Source: a virus. Taken from it: a DNA stretch of 45,713 nucleotides. The number at the start of each line of letters is the position of its first letter. Position 1 is the stretch's first letter. The notes under the pieces were generated by a model. It ran no database searches. It had not been told where the DNA came from and saw only the letters and a list, made by a program, of their open reading frames with translations. This document shows positions 21,669-30,087 of the stretch, piece after piece. The position numbers and the translations under genes were made by a program. The stretch lies in IMG/VR virus record IMGVR_UViG_3300037488_001445, positions 1-45,713 of that record; one strand, written 5' to 3'.

Positions 21669-22217
21669 ATGAAAGATAATCTCATGGTGCTCGCCGACGC
21701 ACAGGCGATCACTGCAGCCGGGAACGGCACTGGATACGGTGCAATGGAGCACGCCTTCAACCTCGGCGACGCGCGAGACTTCGCCAACGGCATCGACGAA
21801 CTGACCTGCGTCATCACCATCAAGACACAGTTCACCACCACGAATCCCGACGACAGCATCCAGTTCGATTGCATTTCCGCTGCGACTGCCTACACGCAGA
21901 CGACAGGCGCGACGACGATCGGCAGCCAGGAGTCCCTAACGAAGCACGGCACCTCGAGTCGCTTCTTGGCCCTCGACTTGACTCCGGGCACGCAGATCGA
22001 GCTGAAGCTCTCTCCGATCACGGCCAAGCGAATCCTGGGCACCTACCTCCCAGAAGGTCAGGGGGTTGCCCCGACGCAGTGGGTGTGTGGCTCCTTCAAC
22101 GTGCGAACGGTGCTCCTGGCACTGATCGCACCGACCGGCGGCACCTTCGACTGCGAAGTGACCACCGAACGGGTGCGCGGGCAGAAGTACTACGACCAGG
22201 CTCGCAGCGTCGGCTGA
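21669..22217 (+). CDS. Bbp16-like capsid cement/decoration protein
   Basis: 182 residues with an AGAGGA ribosome site 8 bases before the ATG. The pattern is that of the Bbp16 family found next to the coat protein in BPP-1-like phages: an opening LMVLADAQAITA, then NLGDARDFANGIDELTCVITI, a Thr/Asp-rich middle, a G-STIGSQESL-like turn, ITAKRILGTYLPEGQG, and a closing VTTERVRGQKYY strand. BPP-1 cement protein clamps the shell from outside. The assignment rests on pattern and place only. Confidence 0.6.
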   Translation: MKDNLMVLADAQAITAAGNGTGYGAMEHAFNLGDARDFANGIDELTCVITIKTQFTTTNPDDSIQFDCISAATAYTQTTGATTIGSQESLTKHGTSSRFLALDLTPGTQIELKLSPITAKRILGTYLPEGQGVAPTQWVCGSFNVRTVLLALIAPTGGTFDCEVTTERVRGQKYYDQARSVG

Positions 22218-22228
22218 TACTGACCACC

Positions 22229-22519
22229 ATGGCAAAGCAACGCACAGTCGGAATCCTCCTCGTCGACTACTTCGACAACTATCGCCTGCACCTGAAGGGC
22301 CAGGCGATGGTGTGGGAGGGTCCGCCGCTCGGCAAGGTGCGACCACCTCGCAACCCTGTCGAGCGCGCCATGTGCGATGCCGCCACTGCTGAGTTCGGCT
22401 TCGGGACGGACGACGAGCAGGAACCAGTGCAACAGACCACCGGGCAGAGCTTGGGCTACGAAGCCAGGCCGAAGCCCAGGGTGCGCCGTACTCCAAAGAG
22501 CGCGGACGCACCGAGCTGA
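22229..22519 (+). CDS. Hypothetical small protein
   Basis: 96 residues. Residues 1-50 look folded (RTVGILLVDYFDNYRLHLKG, then a MVWEGPPLGKVRPP turn). Residues 50-96 are acidic, then basic and Pro/Arg-rich, and probably disordered. No known family is recognised. It ends 29 bases before a strong terminator, so it is the last gene of the head sub-operon. Confidence 0.5.
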   Translation: MAKQRTVGILLVDYFDNYRLHLKGQAMVWEGPPLGKVRPPRNPVERAMCDAATAEFGFGTDDEQEPVQQTTGQSLGYEARPKPRVRRTPKSADAPS

Positions 22520-22548
22520 TTCGAGCACGCGAGGCTCGAGTGAGGGGC

Positions 22549-22581
22549 GGCCGGCTCGTCGTGAGGCGTGCCGGCCGTTTT
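22549..22581 (+). terminator. Intrinsic terminator closing the head-gene block
   Basis: A perfect 7-bp GC stem (22549-22555 with 22570-22576) is followed directly by GTTTT. The next gene starts at 22595, only 13 bases later, so the terminator must be leaky or regulated for the tail genes to be made from the same promoter. This is one of the two most typical terminators in the window. Confidence 0.65.
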
Positions 22582-22594
22582 AACTTGGTGGACC

Positions 22595-25357
22595 ATGGAC
22601 CCGATCACACGCAACCAGGACCTCTACCTCCGCTCCCGCGACGTCCCCGTGATCGTGGAGTCGCAGATCGAGCAGCCATGGCCATACACCGGCGGCGCCT
22701 GGGTCACTGACGCGCAGACCGGGTTCGACGGCACTGAGTCCAACGCGTTCGACTGCGACATCTTCACCGGGTTCGTGCCGAAGACGCTCGACCAGCAATT
22801 GATGGCAGGCGGGCCGATCACCACGACCACGCTGGCGTGGCCGGCTCGGCTGCAGGCCGTGCACATGAACCTGATCCCTCGAGGGGTCAACCGTGGCAAG
22901 GCCATGCTCTGGCCGGGCGCGGTTGTGTTCGGCACGCTCGGCGGCGCGTGGCGCAACGGCAAGGAGTGGAGCTTCCAGCCCTGGTCGATCGTGGACCCGA
23001 CCGTCGCCCCGATGACCGCGCAGCACTTCCTGCTGCCGCTGGCCGAGCGCGAGCGCAACGGCCCGGCATCAGTCACGCCGGTGGTCGGCTCGCAGTGGTT
23101 CTCGACTGGCGCCCCGCACGGGTTCGCAACCGGCGACCGCGCGTGCGTGAGCACCAGCGGCACCATGCCGGCACCGTTCACCGTCGACACCAACTACTAC
23201 GTCGAGGTGCTGACCGCGACGACCTTCCGCCTGCAGCCGCAGACCTACGATGCCGATCTGATCCTGCAGCCGACCGGCGTGCCGGTGGTCATGGTCAACG
23301 CGGGCACGGGCACGATCAGGGTGACGAAGGATTTCCTGCACACGCTCTTCTGCGCCGGGCAGGCGTGGAACCATCGCGGCCACCTCGTGGTCGCCGGCGG
23401 CACCCGCTACGAGATCAGCCGGCAGTGGCGCCACAACACCTACTCGCACACCTGGGTCTGGGATCCGACCGCGACTGCCGACCTGTGCTACACGGCCGGC
23501 GGCACAAACCCTGGCGCCACGCCCAGCGGCGCAGTCGGTCCGTTCGCCAACCTCGAGCGCGTGGACATGGGCAAGGTGTCCGGCTCGCCGACGCACTACG
23601 AGAGTGGTTACGGCCGTTGGATCCAGGGTCCCGACCTGACCGTGGCGCGCTACTACCCGACGCTGGTGATGACCGCGCCCATGACGGCAGGGCACGGCGT
23701 GCACATCGGTCGCACCTGCGGCCTCGTGGTGGGCGGCGACGACAACCCTAGCGACAACGACCCCATCGGCCAGATCAACGGCACCTACGAGTCGCTGGTC
23801 CAGAACGCCGCGCCGACCTACGCCAGCCCAGGCAGCGCGAGCAACCACGGTCTGATCAAGGAGGACGACGGCGGAGTCTTCAGCTGGCCCGGTCCCAGCG
23901 ACTGGAACGCGACCACGAACCCGTGGCCGGACGGCAACCCGTTCGAAGACGGGCTGTTCTTCTTCCCGCACATGCACCTGCTCTCGAGCGGGAAGCTCTT
24001 CATGGCGGCTTTTACGCATCGGTCGGCCACGCTCGACCACGATGCGAACCCTGGCACCTGGACGCTGACCGAAGGGCACGACGATCGCCCTGGCCTCATC
24101 AACGCGTTTCGCTACTACCCGTCCAGCACCCATGTGATCCTCGACGGCACCGACGTCGTGCTGCGCATGGGTGGCGGCCAGACCCCGGTGCTGCAGACCC
24201 CGGTGCTGCCGACCCTGACCATCGCCACGGTGGTCGGCGACACCATCTTCGGCACCGCTGGGCACTCGTTCACGGTTGCCTACCCGGTGACGGTCACGAA
24301 CGTCGGCGGTGCGCCGCCTGGCACTCTCACGGTCGCGACGACCTACTTCGTCATTCCGGTCGATGCTTCGTCGCTGAAGCTCGCAGCGACCGCGGCAGAC
24401 GCGATCGATGGCATCGCGATCACGCCAGGCGGAGTGGGCAGCGGGTCGAATCGCATCTGTGCAGACACGATCACCAACTACGGGCGATCAGTGTTCGCCC
24501 CGCTCCTGGGTGGCTACCGACCGACTGCGTGGCCCGAGCTCCTGCTCGACACGCGCACCGTCGACCAGATCACGCCTGCCGTGGCGGCATCGCAGTGGAC
24601 CGTTGGCCCGGCGATGAACCGCGCGCGCTCGCTGCAGAACGTCGTCTGGCTCGCCGATGGCGGCCAGATGGCCATCGGCGGGGTGAACGTCGACGACGCC
24701 GTGGCCGCGAACGTGCCGCCGGCGATTCACCCTCTGCTGATGCCGATGGCGGCAGTCGGTGGCGGGCACATGCACGAACCCGATACCGGAGAGGTGGAGA
24801 ACGGCTTCGTCTACCACCTGACCTGCGAGCTGCTGCGCTGGCGCGGCACCCGCTGGGAGGCGCTCGACTGGGCGTCGGCCGCAAGCCGCCGCGACTACCA
24901 CAGCACCGCCCTGCTGCTGCCCGACGCTCGAGTCCTGGTCGCCGGCGGCGAAGGCCGCGCGATCGACTTCGAACTGTTCGAACCGCCCTACCTGAAGCCC
25001 TCGACCGACCACCCGGACATCGAGGTCACCCGGCCGACGACCGTCCAGCTGGACGTGGCGCTCTCCGACTCGACCTACCCGGTCGCCTACGCCAACACCT
25101 ACCAGGTGACCTGCGCCGCCCTGCCGGCTGGCCAACGAATCGAGCGCGTGACCCTGGTGACCCCAGGCAGCGCCACGCACCACCGCGACTGGTCGCAGCA
25201 GTTCTACGACCTCACGGTGGTCGCCACCAATGACCCGTCGGAGGTCACCGTGACCATGCCGCCGAACGCGAAGCACATCCGTCCCGGCTACGCGATGCTC
25301 TTCGCGATCACCAACCTGGGCGTGCCCAGCGAAGCAGTCTGGATCCTCCTGCCATGA
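22595..25357 (+). CDS. Galactose/glyoxal oxidase-like (copper radical oxidase fold) protein
   Basis: 920 residues. The C-terminal 130 residues match the early-set domain that ends galactose oxidase-like enzymes (VTMPPNAKHIRPGYAMLF, TNLGVPSEAVW). Kelch-type strands precede it (HLVVAGG, GLVVGGDD, GGQMAIGG, DARVLVAGGEG). The active-site residues of the family can all be placed: Cys253 in LFCAG (the Cys of the Tyr-Cys cofactor), Tyr354 in VARYYPT, Tyr768-His769 in DYHSTALLLPD, and His862 in ATHHRD. The family uses one copper ion to oxidise primary alcohols or aldehydes, making hydrogen peroxide. Two phage-type 'TNYYV' beta modules (about residues 163-245 and 552-619) are inserted. It has no signal peptide and sits between the cement-like and tail-adaptor genes, so it is probably a virion part acting on host sugars. 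Activity is inferred. A longer frame from 22568 would start inside the terminator. Confidence 0.8.
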   Translation: MDPITRNQDLYLRSRDVPVIVESQIEQPWPYTGGAWVTDAQTGFDGTESNAFDCDIFTGFVPKTLDQQLMAGGPITTTTLAWPARLQAVHMNLIPRGVNRGKAMLWPGAVVFGTLGGAWRNGKEWSFQPWSIVDPTVAPMTAQHFLLPLAERERNGPASVTPVVGSQWFSTGAPHGFATGDRACVSTSGTMPAPFTVDTNYYVEVLTATTFRLQPQTYDADLILQPTGVPVVMVNAGTGTIRVTKDFLHTLFCAGQAWNHRGHLVVAGGTRYEISRQWRHNTYSHTWVWDPTATADLCYTAGGTNPGATPSGAVGPFANLERVDMGKVSGSPTHYESGYGRWIQGPDLTVARYYPTLVMTAPMTAGHGVHIGRTCGLVVGGDDNPSDNDPIGQINGTYESLVQNAAPTYASPGSASNHGLIKEDDGGVFSWPGPSDWNATTNPWPDGNPFEDGLFFFPHMHLLSSGKLFMAAFTHRSATLDHDANPGTWTLTEGHDDRPGLINAFRYYPSSTHVILDGTDVVLRMGGGQTPVLQTPVLPTLTIATVVGDTIFGTAGHSFTVAYPVTVTNVGGAPPGTLTVATTYFVIPVDASSLKLAATAADAIDGIAITPGGVGSGSNRICADTITNYGRSVFAPLLGGYRPTAWPELLLDTRTVDQITPAVAASQWTVGPAMNRARSLQNVVWLADGGQMAIGGVNVDDAVAANVPPAIHPLLMPMAAVGGGHMHEPDTGEVENGFVYHLTCELLRWRGTRWEALDWASAASRRDYHSTALLLPDARVLVAGGEGRAIDFELFEPPYLKPSTDHPDIEVTRPTTVQLDVALSDSTYPVAYANTYQVTCAALPAGQRIERVTLVTPGSATHHRDWSQQFYDLTVVATNDPSEVTVTMPPNAKHIRPGYAMLFAITNLGVPSEAVWILLP

Positions 25358-26391
25358 CCACGAACGCCAACCTCTGCCCGTCGACCGTCGACCTGTTCTT
25401 CGCGCGGAACGACACCCGGCCGTGGACCTACACGATCCGCAACGCCGATGGCACGCCGCTGGACATCACGGGCTGGGCGTTCCACCTGCTGGTGGACGAA
25501 CTGCAGGACCCTCCCGATGCCTCGACGCAGGTGGGCGACGTGGTGGGCGTGGTGGTCGATGGAACTTCCGGGCAGGTGGAGTTCGCGTTCTCGCCGTCGC
25601 TGGCCGCGATCGACGCCGGCATCTACTGGTGGGACCTGGTCGCCGTGCTGCCGTCGCCGACCACGGCCACGCTCGCACATGGATCGATCACTTGGCTGGA
25701 CGAGCCATGCCACTGCCTGCCGCTGACTGACGTGGACCTGTGCAACATGGCGCTCGGCTTCATCGGCCATGGGCAGAGCATCGCCTCGCTGTTCCCGGCT
25801 GACCCGTCGCAGGCCGCACAGCTGTGCTCGACCTACTACGAGACCGCGGTGTCGGCGGTGCTCGAGATGCACGGCTGGACGTTCGCCACCCGGCACGTCG
25901 CCCTGACTGCCCTGACCAGCGAGCGCGAGGAGTGGCCCTACGCCTACGAGGTGCCAGACCGACTGCTGCGGGTGCTGCAGATCCTGCCAGCTGGCGCGCA
26001 GCAGGACGTCGTCGACCTCAGCATCGCCGGCCAGGACTACACCATCGAGCAGATGCCAGAGGCGGAACACGGCACCACCGAGCACACGCACTCGCACGGC
26101 GCCACGCACCGGATGCTCTACTCCAAGGTGCCTGACGCGCGGCTGCGCTACATCGAGGAGTGCGACGACGCGCGCATCTTCCCGCCGCTGTTCCGGCTCG
26201 CGGTCGCCTACCACCTCGCGTCGATCGTCGGCCCGACGCTGCTCGGCGGCAGCGATGCCGCGGCAGCGACCGGCGAGAAGATGGCGCGCATGTTCTCGGC
26301 CTACCTCGCGCAGGCGCAGAAGCACGACACCCGCAACCGCCGCGTCAAGCCGACCTACACGCCTGGCCCGGTCAAGGCTCGGAGGTACTGA
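25354..26391 (+). CDS. Tail adaptor (T7 gp11-like) fused to a BppU-like N-terminal domain
   Basis: 345 residues. Residues about 10-115 are an immunoglobulin-like beta domain of the kind found at the N-terminus of baseplate/BppU proteins: RNDTRPWTYTIRNADGTPLD, ITGWAFHLLVDE, then IDAGIYWWDLVAVL. From residue about 125 a second domain starts with DLCNMALGFIGHGQSIASL, followed by QAAQLCSTYYETAVSAVLEMHGW and YAYEVPDRLLRVLQ, the usual order of the head-tail adaptor (tail tubular protein A) of T7-like phages. It would form a 12-mer under the portal, and the extra domain may hold fibres or the oxidase-like protein. It overlaps both neighbours by a few bases (ATGA and TGATG). Confidence 0.75.
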   Translation: MTTNANLCPSTVDLFFARNDTRPWTYTIRNADGTPLDITGWAFHLLVDELQDPPDASTQVGDVVGVVVDGTSGQVEFAFSPSLAAIDAGIYWWDLVAVLPSPTTATLAHGSITWLDEPCHCLPLTDVDLCNMALGFIGHGQSIASLFPADPSQAAQLCSTYYETAVSAVLEMHGWTFATRHVALTALTSEREEWPYAYEVPDRLLRVLQILPAGAQQDVVDLSIAGQDYTIEQMPEAEHGTTEHTHSHGATHRMLYSKVPDARLRYIEECDDARIFPPLFRLAVAYHLASIVGPTLLGGSDAAAATGEKMARMFSAYLAQAQKHDTRNRRVKPTYTPGPVKARRY

Positions 26392-29339
26392 TGCCGAGCA
26401 CTCGCACCTTCATCCGATCGTGGCACGGTGGCGTGATCTCGCCGCAGATGACAGGCCGCATCGACGCCAACCAATACCAGGCGGGCGCCGAGGACATCGA
26501 CAACTGGGCGGTGCTGCCAACCGGGGTCCTGCGCCGGCGCCCCGGCCTGGAGGACATGGGTGCGGCCAAGGGCACCAAGGTCGCGCTGATCGAGTTCGAC
26601 GCCGGCCCAGGCGACGCCTACGTGGTCGAGCTCGGCAACCTCTACGCCCGCTTCTGGCGCAACGGGGAGCGCATCGTGGTCGTCGGCCGGGCGTTCCAAG
26701 CCAGTGGCCCGGCCACGGTGATCGTCGGCACCACGGTCACGCAGAACACGCCAGCGCACACTCACCTCGAGGGCGACATCGTGCGCTGGACGACCACCGG
26801 CACGCTGCCGGCACCGCTGGTGGCGGGCACCAACTACTACGTGCGCAACGTCGTGGCGGGCACGACCTACGAGCTCAGTCTGACCCCGACCGGGCCGATC
26901 ATCTCGTTCACGTCGGTGGGCGCCCCGACCAACACCGTGCACCGCGTCTACCAGCTCGGCGCCGTCGTGCGTCAGAGCAGCGTCGACTACTACTGCCTCG
27001 TCCAGAACGCGAGCACGCCGCCTCCGAGCCTTGGGGTCTGGTATCCGCTGGCCGACGCCGGCGGCGGCAGCAGCATCTACGAGATCCAGACCCCCTACAC
27101 GCCGGCGCAGCTGCTGGACCTGAACCACGACCAGGTCAACGACATCACGACCATCGCGCACGTCGACCAGCAGCCGCGCGAACTGCGCCGCTACGACGAC
27201 ACCTTCTGGACGTTGGTTGCCATGCAGGCCGAGGCGTCGCTGCTGGCCCCCAGCGGCCTCGCGGCGAAGATCGTGCGCGGCACTCGAGAGCCGTGCACAT
27301 CGATCACCATCGCCAACCCTGCCGTGCTGACGTTCGCCGCCGCGCACCGGTTCGGGGTGAACGACGGGGTCTACGTCAGTGGCTTCACCTTCACCCCGGC
27401 CACAACAGTGCTGAAGGATGGGTTCTACCAAGTCAACTACATACCTATCACGACGACGCTGCAGCTGCGCACCTACGACAACACGGTGGTGAGCACGCTG
27501 GGTCTGGTCAGTTCAACCACGGGCACGCTGCAGTATTGGCCACGCGAGGCCGAGGCCACGGCGGAATACGTCATCACCACGATCAGCCCAGACGGCAGTG
27601 AGTCAGAGCCATCGGCCACGCTGTCGGTCTTCAACCGGCTGGACGCAGAGGGGGCGCGCAACATCCTGACGTGGGACGACGTCGCAGGGGCGCTGCGGTT
27701 CATCCTCTACCGCCGCCGCGACGGCATCTTCGCCTACCTTGGCGAGGTCGATGGCAAGACCGCAGCGCCCTCGTCGACGGTCGCCTTCACGCTGTCGGCA
27801 GCGGGCAGCACCGTCAACTGGACCGCGCATCCGCTGAAGGACGGGCAACCCTTCCGGCTGACCCCGGCACTCGGCGGCAGCCTGCCGACAGCCACGTCGG
27901 CAGGCAACCTGCTGTCGACGACCACCTACTACGTGCGCAACACGGGCACCAACAGCTTCTATTTCGCGCTCGATCCAGACGGTGCGATCATCACAGGTGG
28001 CGTGGCCGGCGTCGGCACGAGCACGGCATCCGGTCGCCGGTGGTTTCAAGACGATGCGATCACGCCCGAGGGCAGGACTCCGCCGCTGCGCGACGACGAC
28101 GACCTCGTCACGGTCGGCAACTACCCCGGCGCCGTGGGCCACTACCAGCAGCGCCGCTTCTTCGCCGGCAGCACCAACGATCCGCAGCGGTTCCTGGCGA
28201 GCAACAGCTCGACCGAGTCGGCCTTCTCCTACCACCTGCCGGCCCTATCCACCGACCGGCTCGACTGGGATGTGGCGGTGCGCCGTCGCGCCGAGATCCG
28301 CCACCTGATCCCGCTGCAGGATCTGCTCGCCCTGACGTCGTCGAGCGAGGTCCGCATTCGCCCGGTCGGCTCCGATGTGCTCGGCCCCAGCACGATCGAC
28401 AGCGCAGCGCAGACGCACGTCGGCTGCTCGCGCGTGCGGCCTCTGCTGTCGCAGGCGTCGGTCCTGTTCGTCAGCGACCGCGAGCAGCACATCGTCGCTC
28501 TCGGCTATGCGGTGACCGCGCAGGGCTACCTGGTTGACGACACGAGCCTCCGCGCCTCCCACCTGTTCGATGGCTACGACATCCTCGACAGCGCGCAGCT
28601 GAAGGCGCCCTACCCGATCGACCTGTGGCTCCGCAGCGACGGGGTCATCCTCGCCTGCACGTCGGTGCCGAGCGAGCAGGTGACTGCGTGGTGGACGATC
28701 ACCACGGACGGCACCGTCGAGGCGATCGCGGTCGAGCGCGACGGGCGGCAGGACCGGCTCGTGGCGGCCGTTCGCCGGGAGGTCGATGGCGTCGAGGTGC
28801 TGCGGCTCGAGCGACTCAGCGAGTGGACGTCGGTGCTCGAGGACTGGGTCGGCTCGGACGCCGGCATCGTGGTCGCCCCGGCCGGCTCGGCAGTCATCAA
28901 CGACCTCGGCCACCTCGAGGGTCTGCAGGTGCAGGTGGTCGCCGATGGGCGCGTGCACCCACCTCGGACCGTCACTGGTGGGCAGATCGTGCTGCAGAGC
29001 GACACCTACGAGCGCGTGGTCATCGGCCGCGGCTACACCTCCAGGGTCGAGACGCTGCCGCTCTCGCTGCAGTTCGAAGCCTACGCCCAGGGTCGCACCA
29101 TGAACGTCATCGACGCCACGCTGCGGGTGGTCGAGACCTCGGCGAACATGGAAGTGGGAGCCATCACCGGCGCCGCGCGCCTGCTCTGGCCACAAGGCCC
29201 AGGAGCGCAGCGCACCGAGGATGCCCGCCTGACCGTCCCAGGGCTCTGGCAGAAGGGCGGGCGCATCTACATCGAGGCGGACGACCCGCTGCCAGCTACG
29301 CTGGTGGCAATGACCCTGCATGTAGCCATCGGAGACTGA
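26391..29339 (+). CDS. Tail nozzle protein (T7 gp12-like, tail tubular protein B)
   Basis: 982 residues. The N-terminus has the standard nozzle opening: SWHGGVISPQMTGRIDANQY, GAEDIDNWAVLPTGVLRRRPGLEDMG, then VALIEFD and a YVVELGNLYARFWRNG strand pair. Two 'NYYV/TYYV' modules (about residues 118-180 and 477-547) are built into the beta-propeller-like middle. The later part has PGAVGHYQQRRFFAGSTNDP and LTSSSEVRIRP, typical of this family. It forms the hexameric tip of the short tail through which DNA passes. It follows the adaptor gene, as in T7. Confidence 0.85.
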   Translation: MPSTRTFIRSWHGGVISPQMTGRIDANQYQAGAEDIDNWAVLPTGVLRRRPGLEDMGAAKGTKVALIEFDAGPGDAYVVELGNLYARFWRNGERIVVVGRAFQASGPATVIVGTTVTQNTPAHTHLEGDIVRWTTTGTLPAPLVAGTNYYVRNVVAGTTYELSLTPTGPIISFTSVGAPTNTVHRVYQLGAVVRQSSVDYYCLVQNASTPPPSLGVWYPLADAGGGSSIYEIQTPYTPAQLLDLNHDQVNDITTIAHVDQQPRELRRYDDTFWTLVAMQAEASLLAPSGLAAKIVRGTREPCTSITIANPAVLTFAAAHRFGVNDGVYVSGFTFTPATTVLKDGFYQVNYIPITTTLQLRTYDNTVVSTLGLVSSTTGTLQYWPREAEATAEYVITTISPDGSESEPSATLSVFNRLDAEGARNILTWDDVAGALRFILYRRRDGIFAYLGEVDGKTAAPSSTVAFTLSAAGSTVNWTAHPLKDGQPFRLTPALGGSLPTATSAGNLLSTTTYYVRNTGTNSFYFALDPDGAIITGGVAGVGTSTASGRRWFQDDAITPEGRTPPLRDDDDLVTVGNYPGAVGHYQQRRFFAGSTNDPQRFLASNSSTESAFSYHLPALSTDRLDWDVAVRRRAEIRHLIPLQDLLALTSSSEVRIRPVGSDVLGPSTIDSAAQTHVGCSRVRPLLSQASVLFVSDREQHIVALGYAVTAQGYLVDDTSLRASHLFDGYDILDSAQLKAPYPIDLWLRSDGVILACTSVPSEQVTAWWTITTDGTVEAIAVERDGRQDRLVAAVRREVDGVEVLRLERLSEWTSVLEDWVGSDAGIVVAPAGSAVINDLGHLEGLQVQVVADGRVHPPRTVTGGQIVLQSDTYERVVIGRGYTSRVETLPLSLQFEAYAQGRTMNVIDATLRVVETSANMEVGAITGAARLLWPQGPGAQRTEDARLTVPGLWQKGGRIYIEADDPLPATLVAMTLHVAIGD

Positions 29340-29340
29340 C

Positions 29341-30087
29341 ATGGGCGCACCTTTCGACTTCGGAATGATGCAGGAGCCGAACCACCCGGACGCGATGCCA
29401 CGCTCGCAGCCGGTGTTCGGTCCGGCTCCTGCCAGCGGATCGCGCTACCGGGACATCTGGGGGCCGCAGACGCAGAGCTCCCCCCTGTCGTCGATGCCAG
29501 CACCGACCGGGCAGTCCCCGTCGATGGTCGGCAGCGGCGCCGAGTCTGCTGGCACCATGGGCTCAGTCGGCAACGCCATGGCCGCGGCCGGGTTGGCGAT
29601 GAAGACGGTCGGCGCCTACTACGACGCGCTCGCCGCCCAGAACCAGATCGAGAGCCAGGCCTTGAACCTCGACATGCGCTCGCGGTTCGGGCTGATCAAC
29701 GCCCGCGCCGCCGAGGCCGATGCGACCTACATCATGCAGGCCGCCGCTCGACAAGCGCTCGGCATCGGCATGCGCCGCGCCGGCGAACGCGCCGACCTCG
29801 TCGCCTCGATCGGAGCTCGCGGCGGCTCGGCCGGCACCGGCAGCGCCGCCGAGGTGGTCGCCACCTACGACTACGGCACGCTTCTCGAGAAGTACACGCT
29901 CGACGCCAACGCGATCAGGCAGCGCGAGGCAGCGCGGCTGCAGGCAGTCAACCTGCGCGGCCAGGCGGACATGGATGCCGTCAACGCCGCGAACATGCGC
30001 CGCATGGGCAAGACCATCAACCCCTGGATCTCCGCTGGCACCGCCCTCATCGGTGGGTCCGGCCCCGTCATCCGCAACTGGCAATGA
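29341..30087 (+). CDS. Internal virion protein (T7 gp14-like position)
   Basis: 248 residues. The first 65 are Pro/Ser/Gly-rich and flexible. Residues about 70-95 are Gly/Ala-rich and could insert in a membrane. Residues 95-230 form long helices with the pattern of podophage core proteins: ALAAQNQIESQALNLDMRSR, then RRAGERADLVASIGARGG and TGSAAEVVATYDYGTLLEKY, ending with REAARLQAVNLRGQADMDAV. In T7, gp14 leaves the head first and forms a pore in the outer membrane. The position after the nozzle and before two larger core proteins matches the gp14-gp15-gp16 order. The stop overlaps the next start (ATGA). Confidence 0.7.
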   Translation: MGAPFDFGMMQEPNHPDAMPRSQPVFGPAPASGSRYRDIWGPQTQSSPLSSMPAPTGQSPSMVGSGAESAGTMGSVGNAMAAAGLAMKTVGAYYDALAAQNQIESQALNLDMRSRFGLINARAAEADATYIMQAAARQALGIGMRRAGERADLVASIGARGGSAGTGSAAEVVATYDYGTLLEKYTLDANAIRQREAARLQAVNLRGQADMDAVNAANMRRMGKTINPWISAGTALIGGSGPVIRNWQ

